Source of the DNA: Candidatus Eisenbergiella merdipullorum
GTDB lineage: Bacteria; Bacillota; Clostridia; Lachnospirales; Lachnospiraceae
Length of the DNA stretch: 33,539 nt
Reading direction: 5' to 3'
Assembly (NCBI GenBank): GCA_019118445.1
Contig: DWYY01000131.1
Location: forward strand, 1-33,539
The translations under genes and the position numbers were made by a program. The notes beneath the pieces were generated by a model. It was given only the letters and a program-made list of their open reading frames with translations. It made no database searches and was not told the origin of the DNA. Of this stretch, positions 8,857-16,048 are shown in pieces (position 1 is the stretch's first letter; every line of letters starts with the position of its first letter).

Positions 8857-9021
8857 TTTACAGTTCACTCCGCGCCATTCGCAAAGCCGCGCTGCGCGCT
8901 TTCCGCTGCTTCGCAGCTTCCTTTGCTCATTGTCAGGCGCTCCCTTCATCCGCTCAGGATCGGACATCTGCCCGTGCAAGCACGGCATCTGTCGGATCCT
9001 GGCGGATGAGTGAACTGTAAA
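8857..9021. repeat. 165-bp palindromic element with 14-bp perfect terminal inverted repeats
   Basis: TTTACAGTTCACTC (8857-8870) is perfectly inverted at 9008-9021. The right half folds into a long hairpin: CATCCGC 8947-8953 with 9002-9008, CAGGATC 8955-8961 with 8995-9001, GACA 8963-8966 with TGTC 8990-8993, then a GC-rich tip near 8971-8985. The left half holds shorter hairpins, for example GCTGC/GCAGC near 8905-8917. It starts one base after the manC stop. No convincing ORF lies within it. The layout fits a miniature non-autonomous mobile element (MITE-like) or an intergenic palindromic repeat family. It may also act as the manC terminator, although there is no T-tract. Confidence 0.6.
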
Positions 9022-9125
9022 GTCGAAACTTCTCGATGGATTCCGGTTCTGTTTTTTCCTGCAGACATGGTAATATAGGTTCTGGAAATGATTTCCGGAG
9101 TTCAAGACGCAGGAGGAAACGGGAT

Positions 9126-9503
9126 ATGATAACAATACAGGTAACAGAAACACAGATTGAGCGCTATGTGTCCGATATGATGCTGGAACTGGGGGTCCCG
9201 GCCCATCTGAGGGGCTATTATTATCTGCGCGAGGCCATTGTGCTCACGGCCCGCGATATGGAGCTGGTGGGAAGCGTGACCAAGCTTCTGTATCCGGGGA
9301 TCGCGAAGCGCTCCCATACTAACATCCAGAGGGTGGAGCGGGCCATCCGCAATGCGATCGAGGTTTCCTGGGAGAGAGGAAACCCGGCTGTATTTGAAGA
9401 ACTGTTCGGCTACAGCAGCGCATCGGGCGCGCCGCGGCCGACCAACAGTGAATATATTGCCAGGATCGCGGACAGAGTCCGGCTGGATCTGTCTGTATCC
9501 TGA
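9126..9503 (+). CDS. Stand-alone Spo0A C-terminal DNA-binding domain protein
   Basis: 125 residues that match, essentially end to end, the Spo0A effector domain (Spo0A_C): VPAHLRGYYYLREAI (about residues 22-36), SVTKLLYPGIAKRS (about 50-63), the recognition-helix segment RVERAIRNAIEVSWERGN (about 68-85) and FGYSS...PTNSEYIARIADRVRL at the end. The N-terminal phosphoacceptor receiver domain is absent: AGGAGG (9111-9116) is placed for the ATG at 9126, and the longer open frame upstream codes for unlikely Arg/Ser-rich sequence. It is therefore a DNA-binding protein not controlled by direct phosphorylation, probably a local regulator of the polysaccharide genes that follow. An imperfect 0A-box-like AGTCGAA lies at 9021-9027. 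It could compete with or mimic Spo0A; target sites are not demonstrated. Confidence 0.88.
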   Translation: MITIQVTETQIERYVSDMMLELGVPAHLRGYYYLREAIVLTARDMELVGSVTKLLYPGIAKRSHTNIQRVERAIRNAIEVSWERGNPAVFEELFGYSSASGAPRPTNSEYIARIADRVRLDLSVS

Positions 9504-9686
9504 AGATTCAGGAGGCTGGCACGAAGCGCCGGTTCGTGCCAAAGAATGGCCCCGGGACCATTCTTTTATGAATTCTTGCCGCCTTCGGCGGCGTAATCAG
9601 GAGGAGCGGAAATCGGCGAAGCCGGTTTCCTGGAAGAATTGCTAACGCAATTCTTCACACGAATTAAAATGCGGCCGTCCGGCCGC
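9498..9686 (+). repeat. Array of seven consecutive hairpins in the Spo0A_C-GT2 intergenic region
   Basis: Seven back-to-back inverted repeats fill the 200-base gap. (1) 9498-9504/9507-9513, overlapping the upstream stop codon. (2) 9518-9525/9533-9540, GGCACGAA/TTCGTGCC. (3) 9541-9549/9558-9566 with T-run, the best terminator candidate. (4) GCCGCC 9578-9583/GGCGGC 9587-9592. (5) 9608-9617/9621-9630, one G-U pair. (6) GAAGAATTGC 9633-9642/9647-9656. (7) GCGGCC 9671-9676/9681-9686. Stem arms are 6-10 bp with short loops. The GT2 RBS (AAAGAGG) and start follow directly. It could be a leader with several attenuator or processing stems for the glycosyltransferase operon, or a decayed repeat cluster. 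Confidence 0.65.
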
Positions 9687-9703
9687 TGGAAAGAGGAATA
9701 CAA

Positions 9704-10633
9704 ATGAGTCTGCTGAGTATCATTGTCCCCTGTTACAACGAAGAGGAAAATGTCGCCTGTTTTTATGAGGAGCTGATGAAAAACGGGCCTTTTTTTGAAA
9801 AGGAAGGTCTTCAGGTGGAGATCCTGTATATTGACGATGGCTCGAAGGACGGGACTGTACGCGAGGTGAAGAAGCTGCGCGAAAGGGATGAAAACGTCCG
9901 GCTCATCTCCTTTTCCCGGAATTTCGGCAAGGAGGCCGCCATCTATGCGGGCCTGGAAAAGTCGAAAGGCGATTATGTCGTGATGATGGACGCGGATCTT
10001 CAGGACCCGCCGGCCCTGCTGCCGGAGATGTTCGTCCATATCCAGGAAGGCTATGATTCCGTGGCGACAAGAAGGGTGTCCAGAAAAGGCGAGCCGCCCA
10101 TCCGTTCCTTTTTTGCCCGCCTGTTTTACCGTCTGGTGAACCGTATTTCCAAAACGGAGATCGTGGACGGCGCCCGGGATTACCGCCTTATGACAAGGCA
10201 GGTGGTGGACGCGATCCTGAGCATGCCGGAATACAACCGTTTTACCAAGGGGATCTTCGGCTGGGTCGGCTTTAAAACAAAGTGGATGGAATATGAGAAT
10301 ATCGAGCGCGCCCACGGGGAGACGAAGTGGTCCTTCTGGAAGCTGTTCCTGTATGCGATCGACGGGATCACCGCGTTTTCTACGGTGCCTCTGGCGCTGG
10401 CTTCCGTCATGGGAGTGGTGTTCTGTCTGATCGCCTTTCTGATGATCTTTGTCATCATCATCAAAACGCTGCTGTTCGGCGATCCTGTGGGAGGATGGCC
10501 TTCGATGACCTGCATCATCTGCATGGTGAGCGGCGTCCAATTGTTCTGTCTGGGCATCGTGGGGCAGTATCTGTCCAAGACCTACATGGAAGTGAAAAAA
10601 CGTCCCATTTATTTGATAAAGGAAGAAATCTGA
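9704..10633 (+). CDS. GtrB/DPM-like polyprenyl-phosphate glycosyltransferase (GT2)
   Basis: Predicted to transfer a sugar from a nucleotide donor to polyprenyl phosphate on the cytoplasmic face of the membrane, as dolichol-phosphate mannose synthases and GtrB/CsbB proteins do. 309 residues. GT-A domain first: IIVPCYNEEENV (6-17), YIDDGSKDGT (about 44-53), SFSRNFGKEAAIYAGL (about 69-84) and the DxD-containing MMDADLQDPP (about 94-103). Two C-terminal membrane spans follow (about 228-258 and 265-290), then a basic tail. HGETKWSFWKL before the spans is characteristic of the family. The product would be a lipid-linked monosaccharide for GT-C-type enzymes; the two large membrane proteins upstream are possible users (inference). 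The next gene begins seven bases after the stop. Confidence 0.9.
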   Translation: MSLLSIIVPCYNEEENVACFYEELMKNGPFFEKEGLQVEILYIDDGSKDGTVREVKKLRERDENVRLISFSRNFGKEAAIYAGLEKSKGDYVVMMDADLQDPPALLPEMFVHIQEGYDSVATRRVSRKGEPPIRSFFARLFYRLVNRISKTEIVDGARDYRLMTRQVVDAILSMPEYNRFTKGIFGWVGFKTKWMEYENIERAHGETKWSFWKLFLYAIDGITAFSTVPLALASVMGVVFCLIAFLMIFVIIIKTLLFGDPVGGWPSMTCIICMVSGVQLFCLGIVGQYLSKTYMEVKKRPIYLIKEEI

Positions 10634-10639
10634 AATACT

Positions 10640-11392
10640 ATGAGTGAACGGATCAGTATTGTGATGCCTGTTTTCAATGCGGCGGCGTGGCTGGAGCAGA
10701 CCATCGCCTCCGTACAGGAACAGACCCATGAGGACTGGGAGCTGATCGCCGTGGACGACTGTTCTTCGGATGACAGCTTCCGCCTGCTTCAGGAAATGTC
10801 GCAGGGCGACGGGCGCATCCGCCCGGTGCGGCAGGAAAAAAACGGCGGCGCGGCAGCTGCGCGCAATGCGGGGATCCGCCTGGCGCAGGGGAGATATCTG
10901 GCCTTTCTGGACGCCGATGATCTGTGGAAGAAAACAAAGCTGGAAAAAGAGCTTGCTTTTCTGAAGGAAAGGCAGGCTGCTTTTGCTTTTACCGCGTATG
11001 AATTCGGGGACGAAAACGGGATCGGGAACGGGAAGATCGTCCGTGTGCCGCAGACGCTTTCCTACCGGGAGGCGCTTTCCAGGACTATCATTTTCACCAC
11101 CACGGTGATGCTTGACCTGGGGAGGATCGACCGGAGCCTGATCTTCATGCCCGAGGTGAAGAGCGAGGATACGGCGACCTGGTGGCAGATCCTGCGGGCG
11201 GGTTATACCGCGTATGGCCTGGATGAGAATCTGGCCGTCTACCGGAGACCGAAAAATTCCCTTTCCTCCAACAAAATGGAGGCGGTGCGGCGCATCTGGA
11301 ACCTGTACCGCACCCAGGAGGGGCTGTCTGCGGCGGAAAGCCTGTGGCATCTTTTTTTCTGGGCTGTCCGCGCGACTATAAGGCGGCTCTAG
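10640..11392 (+). CDS. Glycosyltransferase family 2
   Basis: 250-residue GT-A-fold transferase. It shows ISIVMPVFNAAAWLEQTI (5-22), AVDDCSSDDSF (about 39-49), KNGGAAAARNAGI (about 70-82) and the metal-binding FLDADDLW (about 92-99). These are standard for inverting GT2 enzymes that add one residue to a lipid-linked glycan; donor and linkage cannot be read. No membrane span. It begins six bases after the GtrB-like gene and is clearly in the same transcript. A 159-base gap with its own promoter separates it from the priming transferase, so the operon may end here or read through. Confidence 0.88.
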   Translation: MSERISIVMPVFNAAAWLEQTIASVQEQTHEDWELIAVDDCSSDDSFRLLQEMSQGDGRIRPVRQEKNGGAAAARNAGIRLAQGRYLAFLDADDLWKKTKLEKELAFLKERQAAFAFTAYEFGDENGIGNGKIVRVPQTLSYREALSRTIIFTTTVMLDLGRIDRSLIFMPEVKSEDTATWWQILRAGYTAYGLDENLAVYRRPKNSLSSNKMEAVRRIWNLYRTQEGLSAAESLWHLFFWAVRATIRRL

Positions 11393-11472
11393 CGCAGGAA
11401 GGACCGGGCGTCTGCGGGGCTGAGCCCGCCGGGCTTACCGTTGCCGGTCCGCCGAGCCGTGTCCGCCGGCAC

Positions 11473-11501
11473 TTGTCCCATGCCGCCTTGTGTGGTAAAC
11501 T
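11473..11501 (+). promoter_or_regulatory. Extended -10 promoter for the assembly operon
   Basis: TTGTCC (11473-11478), 17-bp spacer, TAAACT (11496-11501) with TGG immediately before it. TGTGTGGTAAACTAAG (11489-11504) repeats the rfbD promoter core with one mismatch. It lies about 50 bases before the priming transferase start. Confidence 0.5.
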
Positions 11502-11551
11502 AAGGGAAATGCCGCTTAGAGGTGCGGCGCAGTGGAAGGGATAGAGAAATT

Positions 11552-12946
11552 ATGAACGACAGGGACACCAGAAAGCGTCTGGTTATTTTACTGATATCTT
11601 TATTGGGGATCGCGGTCATAATCGGGTTATATGCCTGGGTATGGTTTGATTTTTATCATCCCTTTTTCCTGCGCTGGGAAGATATCAAGCTGTACCGCAG
11701 GGGACATATCCTGATCCTCGGGATCTATACGGTGATATACCTGCTGTTTTCCAATCTTTACGGGGGCCTGAGGATCGGCTTTATGAAGCCGATGGAGGTT
11801 TTCATGTCCCAGTTGTTTTCTCTGCTCTGTGCCAATGTGATCACTTATTTTCAGCTCGCTCTGATCCACGGGAATCTGATCCCGGCCCTGCCTCTGGTGG
11901 AAATGATGGGGATGCAGCTTGTGTGGTCGGCCGTCTGGATTTTTTTAGCCAACTTGGTTTACCGCCGGATCTTCCCGCCGAGAAAGCTGCTTCTGATCCA
12001 CGGGGACCGTTCCATTGACGACATCCTGCACAAATTTGAAAGCCGGAAGGACAAGTATGTCATCGCAAAGTGCATGGGGCTTGGAGAAGGCTCCGAGGCG
12101 CTTTTTGACGAAATGGAGAAGGGCTATGGAGGCGTGGTGCTGTGGGATATTCCAACAGCGGTGCGCAACAAGCTCCTGAAATACTGCTACAGCCGTTCGA
12201 TCCGCATCTATCTGATGCCCAAGATCCCGGACGTGATCATCAAGGGATCGGAACAGCTTCATCTGTTCGATACCCCCATCCTGCTCACCCGGGAAAACGC
12301 GCTGACGGTGGAGCAGAGGATCATCAAGCGCTGCATTGACATTGTCTGTTCCCTGCTCCTCCTGGTCATTGCCTCTCCGTTCATGCTCGTCACCGCCATC
12401 GCCATCAAGCTTTACGACGGCGGGCCGGTCCTGTATAAACAGATCCGCTGCACCAGGGGCGGAAAGGAATTCGGCATCCTAAAATTCCGGAGCATGCGTG
12501 TGGACGCGGAAAAGGACGGGGTCGCAAGGTTGGCGGCCAAACACGATTCCCGCATCACGCCCATCGGCCGGTTCATCCGGGCGGTCCGCATCGATGAGCT
12601 TCCTCAGCTCATCAACATCCTGAAGGGGGAGATGAGCTTCATCGGCCCCAGGCCGGAGCGGCCGGAGATCATCGCGCAGTATCTCAAGGAAATGCCGGAG
12701 TTCGCTTTCCGCACCAAGGTGAAGGCAGGGCTTGCGGGCTATGCGCAGGTGTATGGGAAATACAACACCACGCCCTATGACAAGCTGAAGCTGGATCTGA
12801 CCTATATTGAAAGCTATTCCGTCTGGCTGGACATCAAGCTGATGTTTCTGACGCTGAAGATCCTGTTCAGGCCGGAAAGCACGGAAGGTGTGGACGAGAA
12901 GCAGATCACTGCGATGAAGCATGACGCACAAGAGGACAATAAATGA
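11552..12946 (+). CDS. Undecaprenyl-phosphate sugar-1-phosphate transferase (priming transferase)
   Basis: Starts repeat-unit synthesis by moving a sugar 1-phosphate from a nucleotide sugar to undecaprenyl phosphate (WcaJ/CpsE-type polyprenyl glycosylphosphotransferase). 464 residues. Four to five N-terminal spans (about 8-135), a soluble middle part (about 150-250), and the bacterial sugar transferase domain from about residue 258: KRCIDIVCSLLLLVIASPF, GGPVLYKQIRCTRGG, FGILKFRSMR, IGRFIRAVRIDELPQLINIL, GEMSFIGPRPERPE and KAGLAGYAQVYG, all hallmark motifs including the catalytic Asp-Glu (RIDELPQ). The start at 11552 is preferred over an upstream GTG because the hydrophilic lead MNDRDTRKR directly precedes the first span; the RBS (GAAGGG) is modest. 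Its stop overlaps the next start (ATGA). Confidence 0.92.
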   Translation: MNDRDTRKRLVILLISLLGIAVIIGLYAWVWFDFYHPFFLRWEDIKLYRRGHILILGIYTVIYLLFSNLYGGLRIGFMKPMEVFMSQLFSLLCANVITYFQLALIHGNLIPALPLVEMMGMQLVWSAVWIFLANLVYRRIFPPRKLLLIHGDRSIDDILHKFESRKDKYVIAKCMGLGEGSEALFDEMEKGYGGVVLWDIPTAVRNKLLKYCYSRSIRIYLMPKIPDVIIKGSEQLHLFDTPILLTRENALTVEQRIIKRCIDIVCSLLLLVIASPFMLVTAIAIKLYDGGPVLYKQIRCTRGGKEFGILKFRSMRVDAEKDGVARLAAKHDSRITPIGRFIRAVRIDELPQLINILKGEMSFIGPRPERPEIIAQYLKEMPEFAFRTKVKAGLAGYAQVYGKYNTTPYDKLKLDLTYIESYSVWLDIKLMFLTLKILFRPESTEGVDEKQITAMKHDAQEDNK

Positions 12947-14079
12947 TGAAGAATGAAAAATTCTGGCAGGAAGGCATGGACGGAAAGCGCTTTGCCCTCT
13001 GCTCTTTCAGGCGGCTGTGGCTTCTGGCTGTTTTCGGGCTTCTCGGTGCGGCTGTTTCTGCCGGGCTGTATCTGCTCGTCACGGTGGTTTTGGCCGGGCC
13101 TGTGGAGTATCAGGTATTTTCTCAGTACCGCATCTATTTTGACAGCGAAAAATACGGAGAGATCCAGGATTACTATAACGCTTATACCTGGGGAGAGATC
13201 ATGAAGACAGACGAGGTGCTGGACTTCGTCATGGAGGCGCTGCCGGAGGGGATCACGAAGGAGCAGGTGAAGGAGTCTGTTTCTGTGGGTGCGATGAATG
13301 ACGTGAAGATCATGCCCCTCTACATCACTACCCACGATAAGGAACTTTCGGAAACCATTGCCCGTGCCTACGTGTACGGCCTGGACCGGTTTGGGCACTC
13401 CATCGAAGGACTTGACGGCATGGACTGCTGGCTCCTGGAGGAAGCAAAGGAGGTACCCCGCGGCACGAAGGCAGGAAACGCAGCACTTCTCGGTTTTGTC
13501 CTTGGAGCGGCCGCGGCGTTCTTTGCCTGGCTCTTTTTCTACTGTCTGGATGATTCCATCTATCTGGAGGCGGATTTTGAAAATCGGTATGGCTGTCCGG
13601 TCCTCGGTCTCCTGACGCTGAAGAAGGATCCTGAATACCGGAAGGAACTGGAAACCGCCCTGGCTTTCCGCCTGAACGGAAAAAGAAGCGTGTGTGTGAC
13701 GGACGTTGCAAAGGCTGCCGTAAAAGCTGCGGGAAATGCTGCCGCAAATGCGGAGGAAAATGCTGCGGCAAAGGCCGCATCCCCCGCCGGGATTTTCCCT
13801 AAGACCGGGCTGGACAGGTTGGAAGATGCGTTGGCGGAAGGAAAAGAGGAAACCGCATTTGAGGAATGCATCTGGCCTTTTGACGGGAAGACGGCAGAAA
13901 AAATGCGGCAGGAGGGCGTCCTGCTGCTGCTTCCCTGGGGGAGAGGGAGCGGGCGGATGGCAGGCCGGCTCATGGACCAGATGGCAAAGGTGGATATCCC
14001 CGTCCTGGGAGCCGTCATCTACGGTGCAGGCGATGGCTTCCTGCGCGCCTATTACGGAAGGAAGGGAGAGGGGACATGA
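12943..14079 (+). CDS. Wzz-like chain-length protein with degenerate BY-kinase-like tail
   Basis: Membrane co-polymerase likely to set polysaccharide chain length. 378 residues: cytoplasmic lead, first span about 24-50, extracytoplasmic region about 51-170, second span about 177-205. NRYGCPVLGLLTL (about 210-222) resembles the join to a tyrosine-kinase (CpsD/BY-kinase) domain. The rest keeps kinase-like elements, such as GVLLLLPWGRG...RLMDQMAKVDIPVLGAVIYG near the end, but shows no Walker A (GxxxxGKS/T), no clear Walker A' and no terminal Tyr cluster. An Ala/Asn/Glu low-complexity stretch (about 255-280) sits where the nucleotide-binding core would be. It is probably a pseudokinase tail. It overlaps the upstream gene by ATGA and the downstream GT2 likewise. 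Confidence 0.75.
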   Translation: MMKNEKFWQEGMDGKRFALCSFRRLWLLAVFGLLGAAVSAGLYLLVTVVLAGPVEYQVFSQYRIYFDSEKYGEIQDYYNAYTWGEIMKTDEVLDFVMEALPEGITKEQVKESVSVGAMNDVKIMPLYITTHDKELSETIARAYVYGLDRFGHSIEGLDGMDCWLLEEAKEVPRGTKAGNAALLGFVLGAAAAFFAWLFFYCLDDSIYLEADFENRYGCPVLGLLTLKKDPEYRKELETALAFRLNGKRSVCVTDVAKAAVKAAGNAAANAEENAAAKAASPAGIFPKTGLDRLEDALAEGKEETAFEECIWPFDGKTAEKMRQEGVLLLLPWGRGSGRMAGRLMDQMAKVDIPVLGAVIYGAGDGFLRAYYGRKGEGT

Positions 14080-14852
14080 GACTGCAGATCCTGGTTTCCG
14101 CGGTGAATGAGGATGTGGAGACACTGGCAGAACGGATGAAGCTCCAGGCGGACGCGATCATCGTCAATCAGTGTGACAGAAATGAATACCGGGAATATGT
14201 TTACGAAGGCCACCGGATCCGCTGCTACAGCTTTGCGGAACGGGGAGTGGGGCTTTCCCGGAACAACTGCCTGATGCGCGCGGACGGCGAGCTGTGCCTG
14301 TTCGCGGATGAAGACATCATCTACCGGCCGGGCGCGGTGAGAGCAATCATCGCGGAATTTGAAAAAAATCCGGCTGCGGATATGATCCTGTTTAACGTGG
14401 AGGTGCCTGAGGAGAGAAGAACCTACCATATTGACAGCTATGGACGGGTGCGCTGGTATAACTGTGGCAGATATCCCACGTTCAGCTTTGCAGGCCGGAC
14501 GCGGAAACTGCATGAGGCAGGCGTCACCTTTTCCCTGCTCTTTGGCGGCGGGGCGAAATACAGCAACGGGGAGGACAGCCTTTTTCTGGCGGAATGCATC
14601 CGGAAAGGACTGAAGGTATATAAGGCGCCTGTGACTATCGGCAGGGAGAACGGCAGACCCTCCACCTGGTTTCACGGGTATAATGAAAAATTTTTTTATG
14701 ACAGGGGCGTGCTGTACCGCTTTCTCTACGGATGGGCGGCGCTTCCCATGTCGGTGCGGTTCCTCTTAAAGAACAGAAAAGAGATGGCCGGCCGTCTTAC
14801 CATGCGGCAGGCATTCTCCCTCATGAGAAAGGGAATCAGGATGAAAGAATGA
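14076..14852 (+). CDS. Glycosyltransferase family 2-like protein
   Basis: 258 residues, probable GT-A-fold sugar transferase. The usual N-terminal motif is altered (LQILVSAVNEDVETLAERM), there is no canonical DDGS, and GVGLSRNNCLMRA with FADEDIIY (about residues 60-90) takes the place of the nucleotide and DxD regions. GEDSLFLAECIRKG (about 167-180) corresponds to the acceptor-side ED motif of GT2 enzymes. This pattern is common in capsule GT2 proteins of Firmicutes, but donor and linkage are unknown. It is translationally coupled at both ends: ATGA overlap with the Wzz-like gene, and its stop overlaps the EpsG-like start. Confidence 0.78.
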   Translation: MRLQILVSAVNEDVETLAERMKLQADAIIVNQCDRNEYREYVYEGHRIRCYSFAERGVGLSRNNCLMRADGELCLFADEDIIYRPGAVRAIIAEFEKNPAADMILFNVEVPEERRTYHIDSYGRVRWYNCGRYPTFSFAGRTRKLHEAGVTFSLLFGGGAKYSNGEDSLFLAECIRKGLKVYKAPVTIGRENGRPSTWFHGYNEKFFYDRGVLYRFLYGWAALPMSVRFLLKNRKEMAGRLTMRQAFSLMRKGIRMKE

Positions 14853-16048
14853 TGGGAATACTATTTTATGGCTTCATCGGTATCCTGACGATGGGGGCTG
14901 CGTGTCTGGTGAAAACGGAAAACGCGGCCCCTGCCGGAGGAGGCGTCTGTACGGAGACAGCCCGCAGGATGACCCGGCGGCGCGCCCTGAGCCTTGCGGC
15001 GCTTCTGTTCCTTTTTACGGTCCTGACGGGCCTTGCGGCGCTCCGCATCGATGTGGGAAATGATTATGGCAATTATGTGAACACCTTCCATGAGATCTAT
15101 GTGGGCGGCTATGTGGTGACAGAGCCCGGCTTCAACCTGCTGGTGCGTCTTCTGTATACGATCTCGGGGGGAGAAAATTATCTTCTGGTCTTCGCCGTTT
15201 TTGCGGCGGCGACTACCTTCCTGTTCCTGAAGGCCATGTTCGACCAGAGCCTGGATTTTGTGCTGTCCTTTGCGCTGTTCATGCTGCTCGGCCTGTATTT
15301 TCGGACCTTTAACACGGTGCGCTACTATTTTGTGCTGGCCATTACGCTGTACAGCCTGCGGTATGTACTGAAAAAGGAGTATGGGAAATTCCTGCTCTTG
15401 ATCCTGTTCGCGGCCCTGTTCCACAAATCGGTCCTGGTGGTGATCCCCCTGTATCTGATCGCCGCTCTGCCCTGGAAGAAATGGCAGGTGGCCGTGGGTG
15501 CGGCGTTGGCGGTCAGCCTGCCGTTGTTTCAGGATTTCTGGATGAGCGTCCTTCTGAAGCTGTATCCTTCCTATGAAAATACGGTTTACCTGGAACAGGG
15601 GACGGGGATCGAAGGAAGCCTGATGGGAGTCGTGCGCTGCTCTGCCGTGCTGCTCCTCTGCATCATTGCATGGAAAGCGGTGAAGGAAAGCAGGGCGAAC
15701 CTGTTTTACTGCAAGCTGAACCTGCTCGGTCTCGCGCTGTATACCTGCGCTTCCTTCGTGCCGCTCATTTCCAGGCTGGGCTATTATCTCATCACGCCCC
15801 ATCTTCTTCTGGTGCCCGGCATCCTCACAGCCATGCAGGAAACTGGGAAAAGGGCAGAGGGTATCCAGGGGAACAGAGGCTCAAGGCAATACAGGAGGAC
15901 GCTCCTGTATGCGGCCGTGCTCCTGCTTTCTGCGCTGTATTTCGCTTATTTTCTCCTGACCGCCCATCAGGAGGGGGTGCGGGTGCTCCCGTATCATACC
16001 TGGGTCTTTACGGAAAGGGAGTGGCTGAATGGCTCATACATTTTTTAG
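14849..16048 (+). CDS. EpsG-family membrane protein, Wzy-like polysaccharide polymerase
   Basis: 399 residues with about ten membrane spans. The early motif ALRIDVGNDYGNYVNTF (Arg66, Asp68, Asp72, Tyr73) is the hallmark of EpsG-type O-antigen/EPS polymerases. YFRTFNTVRYYFVLAITLYSLRY and FAALFHKSVLVVIPLY in later spans also fit the family. It would join lipid-linked repeat units outside the cell. The start at 14849 is chosen because it overlaps the preceding stop (ATGA) and gives the family N-terminus; the frame is open upstream, but that stretch lies inside the preceding gene. A basic loop (about 330-350) precedes the last span. The next gene begins 20 bases before its stop. Confidence 0.85.
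   Translation: MMGILFYGFIGILTMGAACLVKTENAAPAGGGVCTETARRMTRRRALSLAALLFLFTVLTGLAALRIDVGNDYGNYVNTFHEIYVGGYVVTEPGFNLLVRLLYTISGGENYLLVFAVFAAATTFLFLKAMFDQSLDFVLSFALFMLLGLYFRTFNTVRYYFVLAITLYSLRYVLKKEYGKFLLLILFAALFHKSVLVVIPLYLIAALPWKKWQVAVGAALAVSLPLFQDFWMSVLLKLYPSYENTVYLEQGTGIEGSLMGVVRCSAVLLLCIIAWKAVKESRANLFYCKLNLLGLALYTCASFVPLISRLGYYLITPHLLLVPGILTAMQETGKRAEGIQGNRGSRQYRRTLLYAAVLLLSALYFAYFLLTAHQEGVRVLPYHTWVFTEREWLNGSYIF

Noticed and set aside
9498..9686. CRISPR-like array
   Set aside because: The hairpins differ from one another in sequence and there are no identical direct repeats or uniform spacers.
9566..11350. 594-codon minus-strand open frame antisense to the GtrB-like and GT2 genes
   Set aside because: Low-complexity His/Arg/Gln composition, no RBS or family motif; shadow of the plus-strand genes.
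12814..14124. 436-codon minus-strand open frame opposite the Wzz-like gene
   Set aside because: The plus-strand gene is translationally coupled on both sides and has two clear membrane spans; the antisense product has no features.
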